Origin: an uncultured Clostridium sp.
GTDB taxonomy: Bacteria > Cyanobacteriota > Vampirovibrionia > Gastranaerophilales > Gastranaerophilaceae
Length of the DNA: 27,553 nt
Direction of reading: 5' to 3'
NCBI GenBank assembly: GCA_958449715.1
Contig: CAUDIU010000016.1
Location: forward strand, 1-27,553
The notes under the pieces were generated by a model. The model saw only the letters and a program-made list of their open reading frames with translations, was not told the DNA's origin and searched no databases. Shown piece by piece: positions 15,196-23,391 of the stretch. The first letter of the stretch is position 1, and every line of letters starts with the position of its first letter. The translations under genes and the position numbers were made by a program.

Positions 15196-16746
15196 ATGTC
15201 TGCAGAACTAATTCAAGAAGAGTGGAAACCTAAAACAAATCCATGGTTAATAATTTTACCTGTTATGTTAGCAACATTTATGTATGCGTTAGATGAAACT
15301 GTTGCAAACGTTGCTTTACCTCATATTGCAGGGTCTTATTCTGTAAGTTCACAGGAATCTATATGGGTTTTGACAAGTTATTTAATGGCAAGTAGTATTG
15401 TTATTCCAATGATAGATTTTTTCTGTAAATTTTTTGGCAGAAAAAACTTTTTTATGCTTGGTGTATTTATATTTACAATAGCTTCTTTTATTTGCGGAGT
15501 ATCAAATTCTATTGGAATGATTGTAATAGCAAGAGCATTACAAGGTATAGGCGGTGGTTGTCTTATGCCTATGGCACAGGCTATTACTTTGGAATCTTTT
15601 ACAGGTGAAGCAAGAAACAAAGCAATGGCAGTATTTGGTTTAGTTGTAATTGTTGCTCCTATTTTTGGACCAGTTCTAGGTGGATATATTACGGAAAATT
15701 GGTCTTGGCCATATATTTTCTTTATCAATATTCCTGTAGGTTTTATTTGTATTACATTAGCAAAAATGTTTTTGGAAGATCCTCCTTATGTTCAAAAACA
15801 AGATAATATTCATTTGGATAAATGGGGATTCTTATGGTTATGTGTATGGCTTGTTCCTTTACAAATAGTTTTTGATAAAGGTAATGATGCTGACTGGTTT
15901 AATGCTACTTGGATTTGCTGGTTGACAGCAATAGCTGTCTCAGGTGCTGTTTTGTTTTTCTATACACAGGTTAAGGGTAAAAATCCGCTTGTAAAATTAG
16001 ACGTATTAAAAGATACAAATTATGTATTCGGTACAGTAATGTTAATTTTAATTAATGCTGTATTATTGGCATCTTTAGCAATATTACCTCAAATGCTTCA
16101 ATATATGCTAGGATATGATTCTTTTCTTAGTGGTTTAGCAATAATGCCTAGAGGATTAGGTTGTTTGACCGCATTGTTGATATTTGGCGGACTTGGCGGA
16201 AGATTAAGTTATAGAACTTATGGTGTTATTGGTCTTACTTGTTTAGGTATTGGCGGTTGGATGTTAGGACTTTTAAATCTTGAAATTAATCCTATGAATA
16301 TTGCAATACCTAATTATATATTTGGATTAGGGCTAGTATTTTCATTTATGCCTATTACAACGTTATCTTGCATTACAATTCGAAATGACCAGATGACAAA
16401 TGCTTCCGGTTTGCAAAACTTATTAAAAACCATAGGTGGTGCAATTGGTACATCTTTAGTTGCTACTATGATTTCAAGATTTTCTCAGGTTCATCAACAT
16501 GGACTTGTTAAAAATTTAAGTATTTCAAACCCTGTGTTTATGGATAAATTAAATACATTATCAGGAACTTTTATTCATCAAGCAGGTGATATGATGAATT
16601 CTACTTATATGGCAGGCAAAATGCTTTATAATCAATTAATTCAACAATCTACTTTATGTGCTTATATGACAACTTTTAAAGTTTTTTCAATAGCTTTTTT
16701 TATTTTAATTCCATTTATGTTTTTATTAAAAGGTGAAAAAAAATAG
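15196..16746 (+). CDS. emrB: MFS drug:proton antiporter, DHA2/EmrB family (first copy)
   Basis: Inner-membrane pump of the EmrAB-TolC type, exporting hydrophobic drugs in exchange for protons. The 516 residues and about 14 hydrophobic segments fit DHA2. The TM1 motif reads LDETVANVALPHIAG, motif A GRKNFF follows TM2, ARALQGIGGGCLMP is the TM4 region, and motif C is VAPIFGPVLGGYITENWSW. AGGGA precedes the ATG. The second copy starts 13 bp after its stop. In place of the usual D-x-T-I-V-N in TM1, this copy has D-E-T-V-A-N with an extra acidic residue in the membrane. The substrate is unknown. Confidence 0.95.
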   Translation: MSAELIQEEWKPKTNPWLIILPVMLATFMYALDETVANVALPHIAGSYSVSSQESIWVLTSYLMASSIVIPMIDFFCKFFGRKNFFMLGVFIFTIASFICGVSNSIGMIVIARALQGIGGGCLMPMAQAITLESFTGEARNKAMAVFGLVVIVAPIFGPVLGGYITENWSWPYIFFINIPVGFICITLAKMFLEDPPYVQKQDNIHLDKWGFLWLCVWLVPLQIVFDKGNDADWFNATWICWLTAIAVSGAVLFFYTQVKGKNPLVKLDVLKDTNYVFGTVMLILINAVLLASLAILPQMLQYMLGYDSFLSGLAIMPRGLGCLTALLIFGGLGGRLSYRTYGVIGLTCLGIGGWMLGLLNLEINPMNIAIPNYIFGLGLVFSFMPITTLSCITIRNDQMTNASGLQNLLKTIGGAIGTSLVATMISRFSQVHQHGLVKNLSISNPVFMDKLNTLSGTFIHQAGDMMNSTYMAGKMLYNQLIQQSTLCAYMTTFKVFSIAFFILIPFMFLLKGEKK

Positions 16747-16759
16747 GAAATAATAATAT

Positions 16760-18313
16760 ATGTCTGAAAATAAAATAGAAAAAGAACAATGGACCCCGTC
16801 TGTTAACCCTTGGATAATGATTATCCCTGTAATGTTAGCAGTTTTTATATATGTATTGGACGGAACTATAGGAAACGTTGCTTTGCCTCACATGGCAGGA
16901 AGTTTTTCTGCTACTCGTGATGAATCAATGTGGATTTTAACAAGTTACTTGATTGCTGCAGGTATTGTAATTCCTGCTGTAGATTTTTTCAGTAAAGTAT
17001 TTGGACGTAAAAACTTTTTTATAATAAGTATTTTGATGTTTACAATTGCATCAATGCTTTGCGGTATGGCAAAAAATATTGAATTTATGATATTTGCTCG
17101 TATTTTGCAAGGTTTTGGCGGCGGCGGAATTTTACCGATTTCTCAGGCAATAATTATTGAAAGTTTTCCTAAAGAAAAACGTGGGATTGCAATGTCAGTA
17201 TTTGGTATGGGGGTAATTCTTGCTCCTATTATTGGTCCTGTATTAGGTGGTTGGATTACTGATAACTGGACTTGGCCTTGGATTTTTTACATAAATGTTC
17301 CATTTGGCTGTTTGGCTGCAATTTTATCTCATAGATTAGTTGAAGATCCTCCTTATGCTAAAAAACAAAAGAATGTTAAAATTGATGGTAAAGGATTTTT
17401 CTATTTAACAATATGGCTTGTCACATTACAGACAGTATTAGATAAAGGTAATAATGCAGATTGGTTCAATGCAACTTGGATTTGTTGGACATTTGGGGTA
17501 TCTTGTGTTGCTTGTATTTTATTTTTTCATTCGCAACTTACTAATAAAGAGTCTTTAATTGATTTATCAGTTTTTAAGGATAGAAATTTTTCAGCAGGTA
17601 CTATAATTTCAGTTGTAATTCAAGCTGTATTATATGCATCACTTGCAATTCTTCCTCAATTTTTGCAAAGTATGTTAGGATATACGGCATTTTTAAGCGG
17701 TGCAACTATGATGCCGAGAGGCTTTGGTAGTATGACTGCAATGATTTTAACTGCGACCTTAACTAATAAAATTGATAATAGAATATTAGTAGCTATAGGA
17801 TTATGTCTATTGGGTGGTTCAACTTTAGCTTTTGGTTTTTTGAATTTGCAAATATCCAATATGAATATTGCTATACCTAACTTTATAATGGGTATTGGAA
17901 TGGGGCTTTCAATGGTGCCTATTATGAATTTATCTGTTGATACTTTGAAAAATGAACAAATGACAAATGCTACAGGTATTCAAAATTTGCTAAAAAATAT
18001 TGGCAGTGCAATTGGTACATCATTAGTTGCAACAATGCTTACAAGATTTGCACAAGTTCACCAATATATGATGGTTGGAAAGGCTAGTGAATTAAATCCT
18101 GCATTTATTGAAAGAGTTCAATCAACAGCAGGAGCATTAGCTGCTTATACAGAACATACAGTATCTCAATATATGGCTCAATATTCGTTATACGGACAAT
18201 TGGTAAAACAATCTACTCTATGGGCATTTATAGATTCTTTCAGAATATTTGGAGCTTTATGTATTGCAGTAATTCCACTCTTAATGTTAATGAAAAAATT
18301 GAAAAAAGCCTAA
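16760..18313 (+). CDS. emrB: MFS drug:proton antiporter, DHA2/EmrB family (second copy)
   Basis: A paralogue of the preceding gene, 517 residues and about 14 membrane segments. It is alike over its full length (for example WSPxxNPW start, DKGNNADWFNATWICW, AIGTSLVATML near the end), so it arose by tandem duplication. TM1 reads LDGTIGNVALPHMAG without the extra glutamate of the first copy. Motif A GRKNFF, ARILQGFGGGGILP and motif C LAPIIGPVLGGWITDNWTW are intact, and no frame break is seen, so both look functional. AGGAA lies 11 bases before the ATG. A long hairpin follows the stop. Confidence 0.95.
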   Translation: MSENKIEKEQWTPSVNPWIMIIPVMLAVFIYVLDGTIGNVALPHMAGSFSATRDESMWILTSYLIAAGIVIPAVDFFSKVFGRKNFFIISILMFTIASMLCGMAKNIEFMIFARILQGFGGGGILPISQAIIIESFPKEKRGIAMSVFGMGVILAPIIGPVLGGWITDNWTWPWIFYINVPFGCLAAILSHRLVEDPPYAKKQKNVKIDGKGFFYLTIWLVTLQTVLDKGNNADWFNATWICWTFGVSCVACILFFHSQLTNKESLIDLSVFKDRNFSAGTIISVVIQAVLYASLAILPQFLQSMLGYTAFLSGATMMPRGFGSMTAMILTATLTNKIDNRILVAIGLCLLGGSTLAFGFLNLQISNMNIAIPNFIMGIGMGLSMVPIMNLSVDTLKNEQMTNATGIQNLLKNIGSAIGTSLVATMLTRFAQVHQYMMVGKASELNPAFIERVQSTAGALAAYTEHTVSQYMAQYSLYGQLVKQSTLWAFIDSFRIFGALCIAVIPLLMLMKKLKKA

Positions 18314-18340
18314 GATTTATAAAATAATAATTTAAAGCAA

Positions 18341-18376
18341 AGAAAACCGATATTCTTTATAGAATACCGGTTTTCT
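18341..18376. terminator. Hairpin terminator between emrB and the SLH gene
   Basis: Fifteen-bp stem with one A/C mismatch: AGAAAACCGATATTC (18341-18355), loop TTTATA, GAATACCGGTTTTCT (18362-18376). On the minus strand the stem runs into TTTTCTTTGCTTT, giving a U-rich tail for the SLH gene. On the plus strand only TTTTCT is available. Confidence 0.7.
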
Positions 18377-18436
18377 CAGGCTTCGAACAATTAATTACTG
18401 TTTTTTGAAATTAGTTGCATTTTTTATTTGTTCAAA

Positions 18437-20479
18437 TTATTCAGAACAACCGAATGCAATAGTAATGTGTTCTCTTGGATTTACAGCGGAGATTTTGTAT
18501 CCGCGTGGGTCAACAAGGTAAGCAAATTCGTCGCCTGTAGTTTGGAATAAGCCCATTGTACCAGATAGGGCAGTTCTTGTTACGTCAACAGGAGCTTTAA
18601 CTGTTTCCCATAGACCATCACCTAAGTTACGAGCAGCAGCACCAAATTCGCCTTGGAATGCGTGACCTAGCATATAACCTGCATCATTAGAGATATTTTC
18701 AGCAGCGTTACCAACGTTTGTAATGATACCACCGACAGTTCTACCTGTTACACCGATTAATGAACCTGCTAATGTGAATGGCATTTCAACTAATCTTGCA
18801 ACTGGGTTTACTTGTTTTGATTTGTTTACTTGTGCTTGTAAAATTTGTTTTGGTAATTTAGTTTTGCAATCACCGTTTTTAATTTCAGTGAATGACAATT
18901 TTAAAGCACCTTTATCACAGCCTGAAGGTCTTATTACTTCAACAACTTGACCTGTTACTGTAGATCCGCAAGGATATGTTACACCGTTAATTGTTACATC
19001 TTCAAGAGTTTTAGCTCTGAAGTATTGACCTACGTGAGATGATTTTGCTGTTAATTGGTCGATCATCTTAACTTGTAATGTAGGAATTTTAACAATTTCT
19101 TCTTGTTCTACAAAAGCATTTTTGTTTACAGGACAAGCAGGGCAGATATTGTTAGCAGTTTTTGGGTTTGTATCGTAACCTAATGCTACACGAACTGTTT
19201 GCATCATTGAAGCTACTTCTGCACGAGTTGCTTCTTTGTTAGGCATAATCATATTTGGGTTAGGTGAATCTTTTAAAGCACCGTTTTCCAAAGATTTTGC
19301 AACAGGAATTCTTGCCCAGTTAGGAATAGATGCACCGTCTGCGTATTTGCTTAAGATTTCATCAGCTTTGCATTGGTCGATATCGCAAGTCATACCTTTT
19401 GCAATTGTAGTTAAAGCTTCTACTCTTGTTACAGGGTGGTTTGGTTTGAAGTTTCCGTCAGGGTAACCTTTTAACAAGTCTTCATCAACAGCTTTTGCAA
19501 TTGCAGCATTAGCCCAGTTGCTTTTTGGTACGTCTTTGAATAATCCTTCTCTAGGCATATCGCATTGGTCAAGATTGAAACCTTTTACTAACATTGTTGC
19601 AAATTCTGCACGAGAGATATGTCTGTTTGGTTTGAAATATCCGTCAGGGTAACCTACTACTACGTCATTTATAGCTAATTTATCAATATCACATGCTGCC
19701 CAAAAACCGTTAGGTACATCTGGGAATTGGCATCCGCCTAAGTTTGCAGCAGCACCTGTTGTTTGCATCATTTGGTTTGGAATTTCATAGGGAACAAATG
19801 ATTTTCTTACTGCATCAATAGAGTTTGAAGATTGAAAATCAATAGGACAATTATTTCCGTCCATTAATCTTTCATTTCTATCAATTGGAATACCATTGTG
19901 TCTTGTAGGTGCTTCGTTAAGACAAGGCATTTGAGTAGCAGCACCTGTTACTTGACCTTGAGAAGAAATAGTTGTTCCGTTTACGTTAGAAGAAAGAGTT
20001 CTTGGAGTGCCTGCAAGTGGTGTATCTGTTGAGAAGATTGAATTTGCAGGTTGTCCCACATAGTTGTTTGTACCATAAATGGCATTTGGATAACCATATA
20101 CTTGTTTCATATCTTTTCTGTCAGGTTTACCTGTTTGAGGGCAAACTGCACAAGCTGGTTCTGGTGGATCGTCACAGCTTATTTCATCTGGACATCCGCA
20201 GTCTGATTTTTTCTGTGTTTCACAAGGATCACATGGTTGTGCACATGGATCTTCTTTTTGACAATCACAGTCTGGTAATGCTTTTTTGCATTTTGAGCAA
20301 GTATTTGGTTTTGCTGTCTCACATGGACATGCAGGACCTGTTACAACAGGTAAAGGTTCTGCGCAAGGTGCCGGAGTTTCCGGAGTCTCGCAAGGACAAG
20401 CCGCCATTGCTTGATTCAAGGAACACGTTGCTATTCCAACGGCAATTGCAGCTGCCACAGTAAGTTTTTTAATAGTCAT
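18437..20479 (-). CDS. Secreted SLH-domain protein with cysteine-rich N-terminus
   Basis: A 680-residue envelope protein. The Sec signal peptide is cleaved near AMA (residue 27). Residues 28-113 are Pro/Cys-rich with 17 cysteines, many as CxC or CxxC. A Ser/Gly/Asn-rich linker leads to three SLH repeats (about 251-300, 313-363, 377-430). The first two have clear VVGYPDGYFKPNRHISRAEF and LLKGYPDGNFKPNHPVTRVE signatures; the third is degenerate. The C-terminal 220 residues form a separate domain (CGSTVTGQVVEVIRPSG, then a glycine-rich stretch) that I do not recognise. SLH repeats anchor proteins to cell-wall polymers; in cyanobacteria-like envelopes they tie the outer membrane to peptidoglycan. 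GGAGG stands five bases before the ATG, suggesting high expression. Long frames on the plus strand here are shadows. Confidence 0.93.
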   Translation of the reverse strand: MTIKKLTVAAAIAVGIATCSLNQAMAACPCETPETPAPCAEPLPVVTGPACPCETAKPNTCSKCKKALPDCDCQKEDPCAQPCDPCETQKKSDCGCPDEISCDDPPEPACAVCPQTGKPDRKDMKQVYGYPNAIYGTNNYVGQPANSIFSTDTPLAGTPRTLSSNVNGTTISSQGQVTGAATQMPCLNEAPTRHNGIPIDRNERLMDGNNCPIDFQSSNSIDAVRKSFVPYEIPNQMMQTTGAAANLGGCQFPDVPNGFWAACDIDKLAINDVVVGYPDGYFKPNRHISRAEFATMLVKGFNLDQCDMPREGLFKDVPKSNWANAAIAKAVDEDLLKGYPDGNFKPNHPVTRVEALTTIAKGMTCDIDQCKADEILSKYADGASIPNWARIPVAKSLENGALKDSPNPNMIMPNKEATRAEVASMMQTVRVALGYDTNPKTANNICPACPVNKNAFVEQEEIVKIPTLQVKMIDQLTAKSSHVGQYFRAKTLEDVTINGVTYPCGSTVTGQVVEVIRPSGCDKGALKLSFTEIKNGDCKTKLPKQILQAQVNKSKQVNPVARLVEMPFTLAGSLIGVTGRTVGGIITNVGNAAENISNDAGYMLGHAFQGEFGAAARNLGDGLWETVKAPVDVTRTALSGTMGLFQTTGDEFAYLVDPRGYKISAVNPREHITIAFGCSE

Positions 20480-20684
20480 TTTTACCTCCTTGTGTTATGG
20501 GCTTTTTTCTAAAAACCCCAAAAATATTTTTAAAAAACAAACTAATACTAGATTATGTACTTTATTCTTCTTTAGAAACATTACCGTAAGCGGTTATTCG
20601 CTTGGGCTATTTGATTTTTATTATGGTATGTAAGATATCTTTAATGATTGTTTTATATTATGAGTCTAATTTTTTTTAATTTGC
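20480..20684. other. Divergent intergenic region, SLH gene and solute-binding gene
   Basis: About 200 bp without a gene. A hairpin AAGCG / CGCTT (20588-20603) and, near the SLH start, a stem pairing GGG-TTTTT with AAAAA-CCC in the minus-strand leader (about 20498-20520) are visible. The long leader with a stem near the ribosome binding site hints at mRNA stabilisation or post-transcriptional control. No known riboswitch is recognised. Confidence 0.4.
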
Positions 20685-20713
20685 TTGTCTGACTGTATTT
20701 TTTCAAGTATGAT
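20685..20713 (+). promoter_or_regulatory. Promoter of the solute-binding lipoprotein gene (leaderless)
   Basis: TTGTCT (20685-20690), a 17-bp spacer, TATGAT (20708-20713), with the ATG six bases further at 20720. No Shine-Dalgarno. The most complete example of the leaderless arrangement in this window. Confidence 0.6.
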
Positions 20714-20719
20714 ATCTTT

Positions 20720-21499
20720 ATGATTAAAAAAATTATTCTACTTTTAATATGTTTTTGTTTTATATTTTCCGGTTGTGGTAAAAAAACAGCTGAAAATGAC
20801 GATTTTGCAAATGTTATAAAAAGAGATAAATTAATTGTCGGAGTTCGTGATGATGCTCCTCCTTTTGGATTTAAAGATGAAAAGGGTAATCTTATTGGAT
20901 ATGATATTGATTTAGCGAAAATTATTGCAAAAGATATTTTAGGAAATGAAAATAAAGTAGAATTTGTACCAGTTACAGCTTCAAATCGTATTATGAAGCT
21001 GAGTGCAGGAGAAGTTGATTTTTTAATCGCTACTATGTCTATCACAAATCAGCGTCAACAAATTTTGGATTTTTCAGTTCCTTATTATGTTGCAGGACAG
21101 GCTATATTAGTTAACAGTTCAAGTAAAGCAACTTCTTTAAGTGATTTTGAAGGTAAAAAATTAATAATAGTTTTTGGATCGACAAGTGAAAGAAATTTAC
21201 GCACAAATGTACCTGAAGTAACTGTAATAGGTTATAAAAATTATAATGATGCCTATAGAGCACTAAAACAAAATAAAGCAGATGGAATAGTTGCAGATGA
21301 TACTATTCTTTTAAGTTATGCTCTAAAAGATAAATCAGTAAAATTGTTACCAAAACGCTATTCAAAAGAACCTTATGCAGTAGTTTTCCGAAAAGAAAAA
21401 GAATCTGAAAGATTATTGATTAGAGTAAACCATATTATAGGTAGATTGGCTACTAAAGGTAAATTAAACAGATTGCAAGAAAAATGGCATATTAAATAG
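20720..21499 (+). CDS. Amino-acid-type ABC transporter substrate-binding lipoprotein
   Basis: Periplasmic solute-binding protein of family 3 (polar amino acids and related). The 259 residues start with a lipoprotein signal, lipobox FSGC with acylation at C19. LIVGVRDDAPPFGFKDEKG, GYDIDLAKIIAKDILG, MKLSAGEVDFLIATMSIT and RQQILDFSVPYYVAGQAI are the classical family 3 stretches, and it ends EKWHIK as usual. There is no permease or ATPase gene next to it, so it is an orphan receptor that must pair with a transporter elsewhere or serve a sensing role. The start is supported by the upstream promoter rather than by a ribosome binding site. Confidence 0.95.
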   Translation: MIKKIILLLICFCFIFSGCGKKTAENDDFANVIKRDKLIVGVRDDAPPFGFKDEKGNLIGYDIDLAKIIAKDILGNENKVEFVPVTASNRIMKLSAGEVDFLIATMSITNQRQQILDFSVPYYVAGQAILVNSSSKATSLSDFEGKKLIIVFGSTSERNLRTNVPEVTVIGYKNYNDAYRALKQNKADGIVADDTILLSYALKDKSVKLLPKRYSKEPYAVVFRKEKESERLLIRVNHIIGRLATKGKLNRLQEKWHIK

Positions 21500-21508
21500 A
21501 AATTATAA

Positions 21509-22189
21509 TTATTCAACTTCTTTTAATATAACGATTGTTTGTTCAATTTCTGTTTTTAAATATTCCAATTGTTGGTTTATAACATTATCGTTGTATAAAT
21601 ATCCTGCACCTGTATAAGCAAGATAAGGGCGGTATTTTTCAGCTTCTGCTCGTAAATTTGCGATTGATTGAGTATGGGTACTTAATTCTAATAATTTTTT
21701 GAAAGAGATATAACTGCTTTCAGGTAAACCTCTATATTTATCACGTAAATATTCTATACTTTTGTTGAAAAAATATGCTTTTGCATTAAATTTTTGAACA
21801 TCATAATTATTTTCTATACATAAAAGTAAGTTCTCTAATTGAGGCAATAATTCATTAATATCATTTATGTAAGCAGATGTTTTTTCACTTTTTAAAATAA
21901 TGTTTACAAAAGCTGGGTTATCCCTTGGAATAGGTTTAATTTCTTCTGCACTGTTAAAGTCTTTTGTTTTTTCAAATATAGGTTTTGTATTTTGAGGTTC
22001 TGTTGTGGCAAAACCTTTTGTCAAATCAGGTAATTTCCCTACATATCCACTACCGGAATTTTCTATTTCAACATTAGACTGAGTTGAATTACTTTTAGTT
22101 TTGTCTTTATCTTTATTCCAAAACCCCCAAGCAAAGCAACTTGATGTACTTAATATTAAAGCTAAACTTAATATTAATAATTTTCTCAT
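21509..22189 (-). CDS. Secreted protein of unknown function
   Basis: A 226-residue protein with a Sec signal peptide (hydrophobic core LLILSLALILSTSSCFA, likely cleaved after A20). The mature part begins with a Lys/Ser/Asn-rich linker of about 50 residues. A helical domain (about 100-226) follows with YINDINELLPQLENLLLCIE and a C-terminal helix QQLEYLKTEIEQTIVILKE. I do not recognise the family. The cysteine at 18 lies in the signal region but the TSSC context is a poor lipobox. The start has TATAAT at -12 to -7 and no Shine-Dalgarno. The stop is nine bases from the convergent solute-binding gene, with no hairpin between them. Confidence 0.8.
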   Translation of the reverse strand: MRKLLILSLALILSTSSCFAWGFWNKDKDKTKSNSTQSNVEIENSGSGYVGKLPDLTKGFATTEPQNTKPIFEKTKDFNSAEEIKPIPRDNPAFVNIILKSEKTSAYINDINELLPQLENLLLCIENNYDVQKFNAKAYFFNKSIEYLRDKYRGLPESSYISFKKLLELSTHTQSIANLRAEAEKYRPYLAYTGAGYLYNDNVINQQLEYLKTEIEQTIVILKEVE

Positions 22190-22195
22190 ACCATA

Positions 22196-22201
22196 ATTAT
22201 A
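22196..22201 (-). promoter_or_regulatory. -10 element of the 226-codon secreted-protein gene
   Basis: Perfect TATAAT on the minus strand at -12 to -7 relative to the ATG at 22189. An overlapping ATG (22194-22192) is out of frame and stops after two codons. The -35 region is not recognisable. Confidence 0.5.
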
Positions 22202-22235
22202 ATGATTATTGATAAAAAATCATCATTTGTTTAAT

Positions 22236-22871
22236 TTATTTGGTTTGAGTTTCTTCTAATTTATGTTTATATCCGAAAAGATGCCATTTTTTATGTACAG
22301 GACAAAGTACGTTATTTTGTTCTCCGTAATACATTTTTTCTCCAAAAGGTCTTAATTTTGGATCTCTTTTATAAAATGCTTTATTTTTTAGACAATATTT
22401 AATTTCCTTTTTTTCCATTTTTCTTACGGAATTATATTTTGCTTTTTGTTCTGAATTTAAAATTGATTTGAATTCTTTATCGTATTTTTCACCAATTTCT
22501 TTCATGCATTTTTCAATATTTTTAACAACTTTTTCTTGTTTTTTTATTGCTTGTTCACTTGCGTTATGTTTGCACATATTATCAAGAACATATTTTTCCT
22601 GTTCGTATTGTCTAAATTGAGCTCCTAATTCTTCATAACGTTTTTTATCAATAACATCTTTGCATTTTTGTTGATCGTTTGAAAGATTTAAAACATTATA
22701 TAAAGTAGCTCTTTCATTGTACATTGATGTCATTAAGTCAATACATTTTGTTTGTTTACTGCATCCGCAATTAGGTTTTTGATTCTCTGCAAAAACTTTA
22801 TTTTCTTGAGCTAAAACAGAACTATTTAGCATTATGATACACAATATTAAAGTTAATAATTTAATTTTCAT
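22236..22871 (-). CDS. Secreted Spy/CpxP-like helical protein
   Basis: A 211-residue protein starting at ATG 22871 (MKIKLLTLIL), with GAGAGGA directly upstream; a TTG 18 bases earlier overlaps that site and is rejected. The Sec signal is cleaved near VLA (residue 21). The mature part is helical and charged. LNLSNDQQKCKDVIDKKRYE and, about 85 residues later, SILNSEQKAKYNSVRKMEK are spaced like the two LTxxQ-type motifs of Spy/CpxP periplasmic proteins. Several cysteines (CGCSKQTKC near the N-terminus) and a Cys/His pair near the C-terminus (LCPVHKKWH) suggest disulfides or metal binding. The family link is tentative. It lies upstream of the other secreted-protein gene on the same strand. Confidence 0.8.
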   Translation of the reverse strand: MKIKLLTLILCIIMLNSSVLAQENKVFAENQKPNCGCSKQTKCIDLMTSMYNERATLYNVLNLSNDQQKCKDVIDKKRYEELGAQFRQYEQEKYVLDNMCKHNASEQAIKKQEKVVKNIEKCMKEIGEKYDKEFKSILNSEQKAKYNSVRKMEKKEIKYCLKNKAFYKRDPKLRPFGEKMYYGEQNNVLCPVHKKWHLFGYKHKLEETQTK

Positions 22872-22942
22872 AAATCCTCTCTCCTGCAAAAATTATCTCA
22901 TAAGTTTTTACTTTATTCAATATTTTGTAGTACACTTTTTTT

Positions 22943-23305
22943 ATGGAAGAAATGAATTTAAAAAATTATGCATATATTGGTGATGCTGTTTGGGAAATTT
23001 TTATCAGAGAAAAAACAGTAAAATTAACAGAAAATGCAAAAAAATTACATAAAATTACAACAGATAAAGTAAAAGCATCCTTTCAAGCAGAATTGTTACA
23101 CAATATTGATGATCTTTTAACAGATGAAGAAAAAGAAATTGCAAGACGTGCAAGAAATTTATCAATACCTATTGCGAGAAGACAAATTCAGGCAGAATAT
23201 AGACAAGCTACAGCTTTTGAAGCTTTAATAGGTTGGTTATATTTTTATGATAAAACTCGTTTGCAATTTATTTTAGGAGAATTAGAAAAGTTTTTGATAT
23301 TTTAA
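22943..23305 (+). CDS. mrnC: Mini-ribonuclease III
   Basis: Mini-RNase III is a dimeric endoribonuclease with only the RNase III catalytic domain; in Bacillus it matures 23S rRNA. The 120 residues fit. The catalytic signature is AYIGDAVWE (10-18, with D14 and E18), and the second acidic motif is YRQATAFEALIGWLY (86-100, E93). There is no double-stranded RNA binding domain, as expected. The family is typical of Firmicutes and cyanobacteria. ATG 22943 has TACACT at -12 to -7; an ATG three codons on (MNLKNYAY) is an alternative start. It is divergent from the Spy-like gene. Confidence 0.93.
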   Translation: MEEMNLKNYAYIGDAVWEIFIREKTVKLTENAKKLHKITTDKVKASFQAELLHNIDDLLTDEEKEIARRARNLSIPIARRQIQAEYRQATAFEALIGWLYFYDKTRLQFILGELEKFLIF

Positions 23306-23379
23306 TAAATTCAAAAAAAACATTTAACCGGAGGATATATTTATAAACTTTATATGTATATTATATAAATATAAAATTT

Positions 23380-23384
23380 GGAGG
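23380..23384 (+). promoter_or_regulatory. Strong ribosome binding site of the repeat protein
   Basis: GGAGG seven bases before ATG 23392. A second GGAGG at 23330-23334 has no usable start codon near it; the only nearby ATG opens a four-codon frame. Between them is an AT inverted repeat TTTATAT / ATATAAA. Confidence 0.6.
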
Positions 23385-23391
23385 TTTTTTT

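Noticed and set aside
20002..20463. 153-codon plus-strand frame opposite the SLH gene
   Set aside because: It lies antisense to a clear SLH protein with signal peptide and ribosome binding site, and its composition (many Leu, His, Val in no pattern) is what the reversed Pro/Cys codons give.
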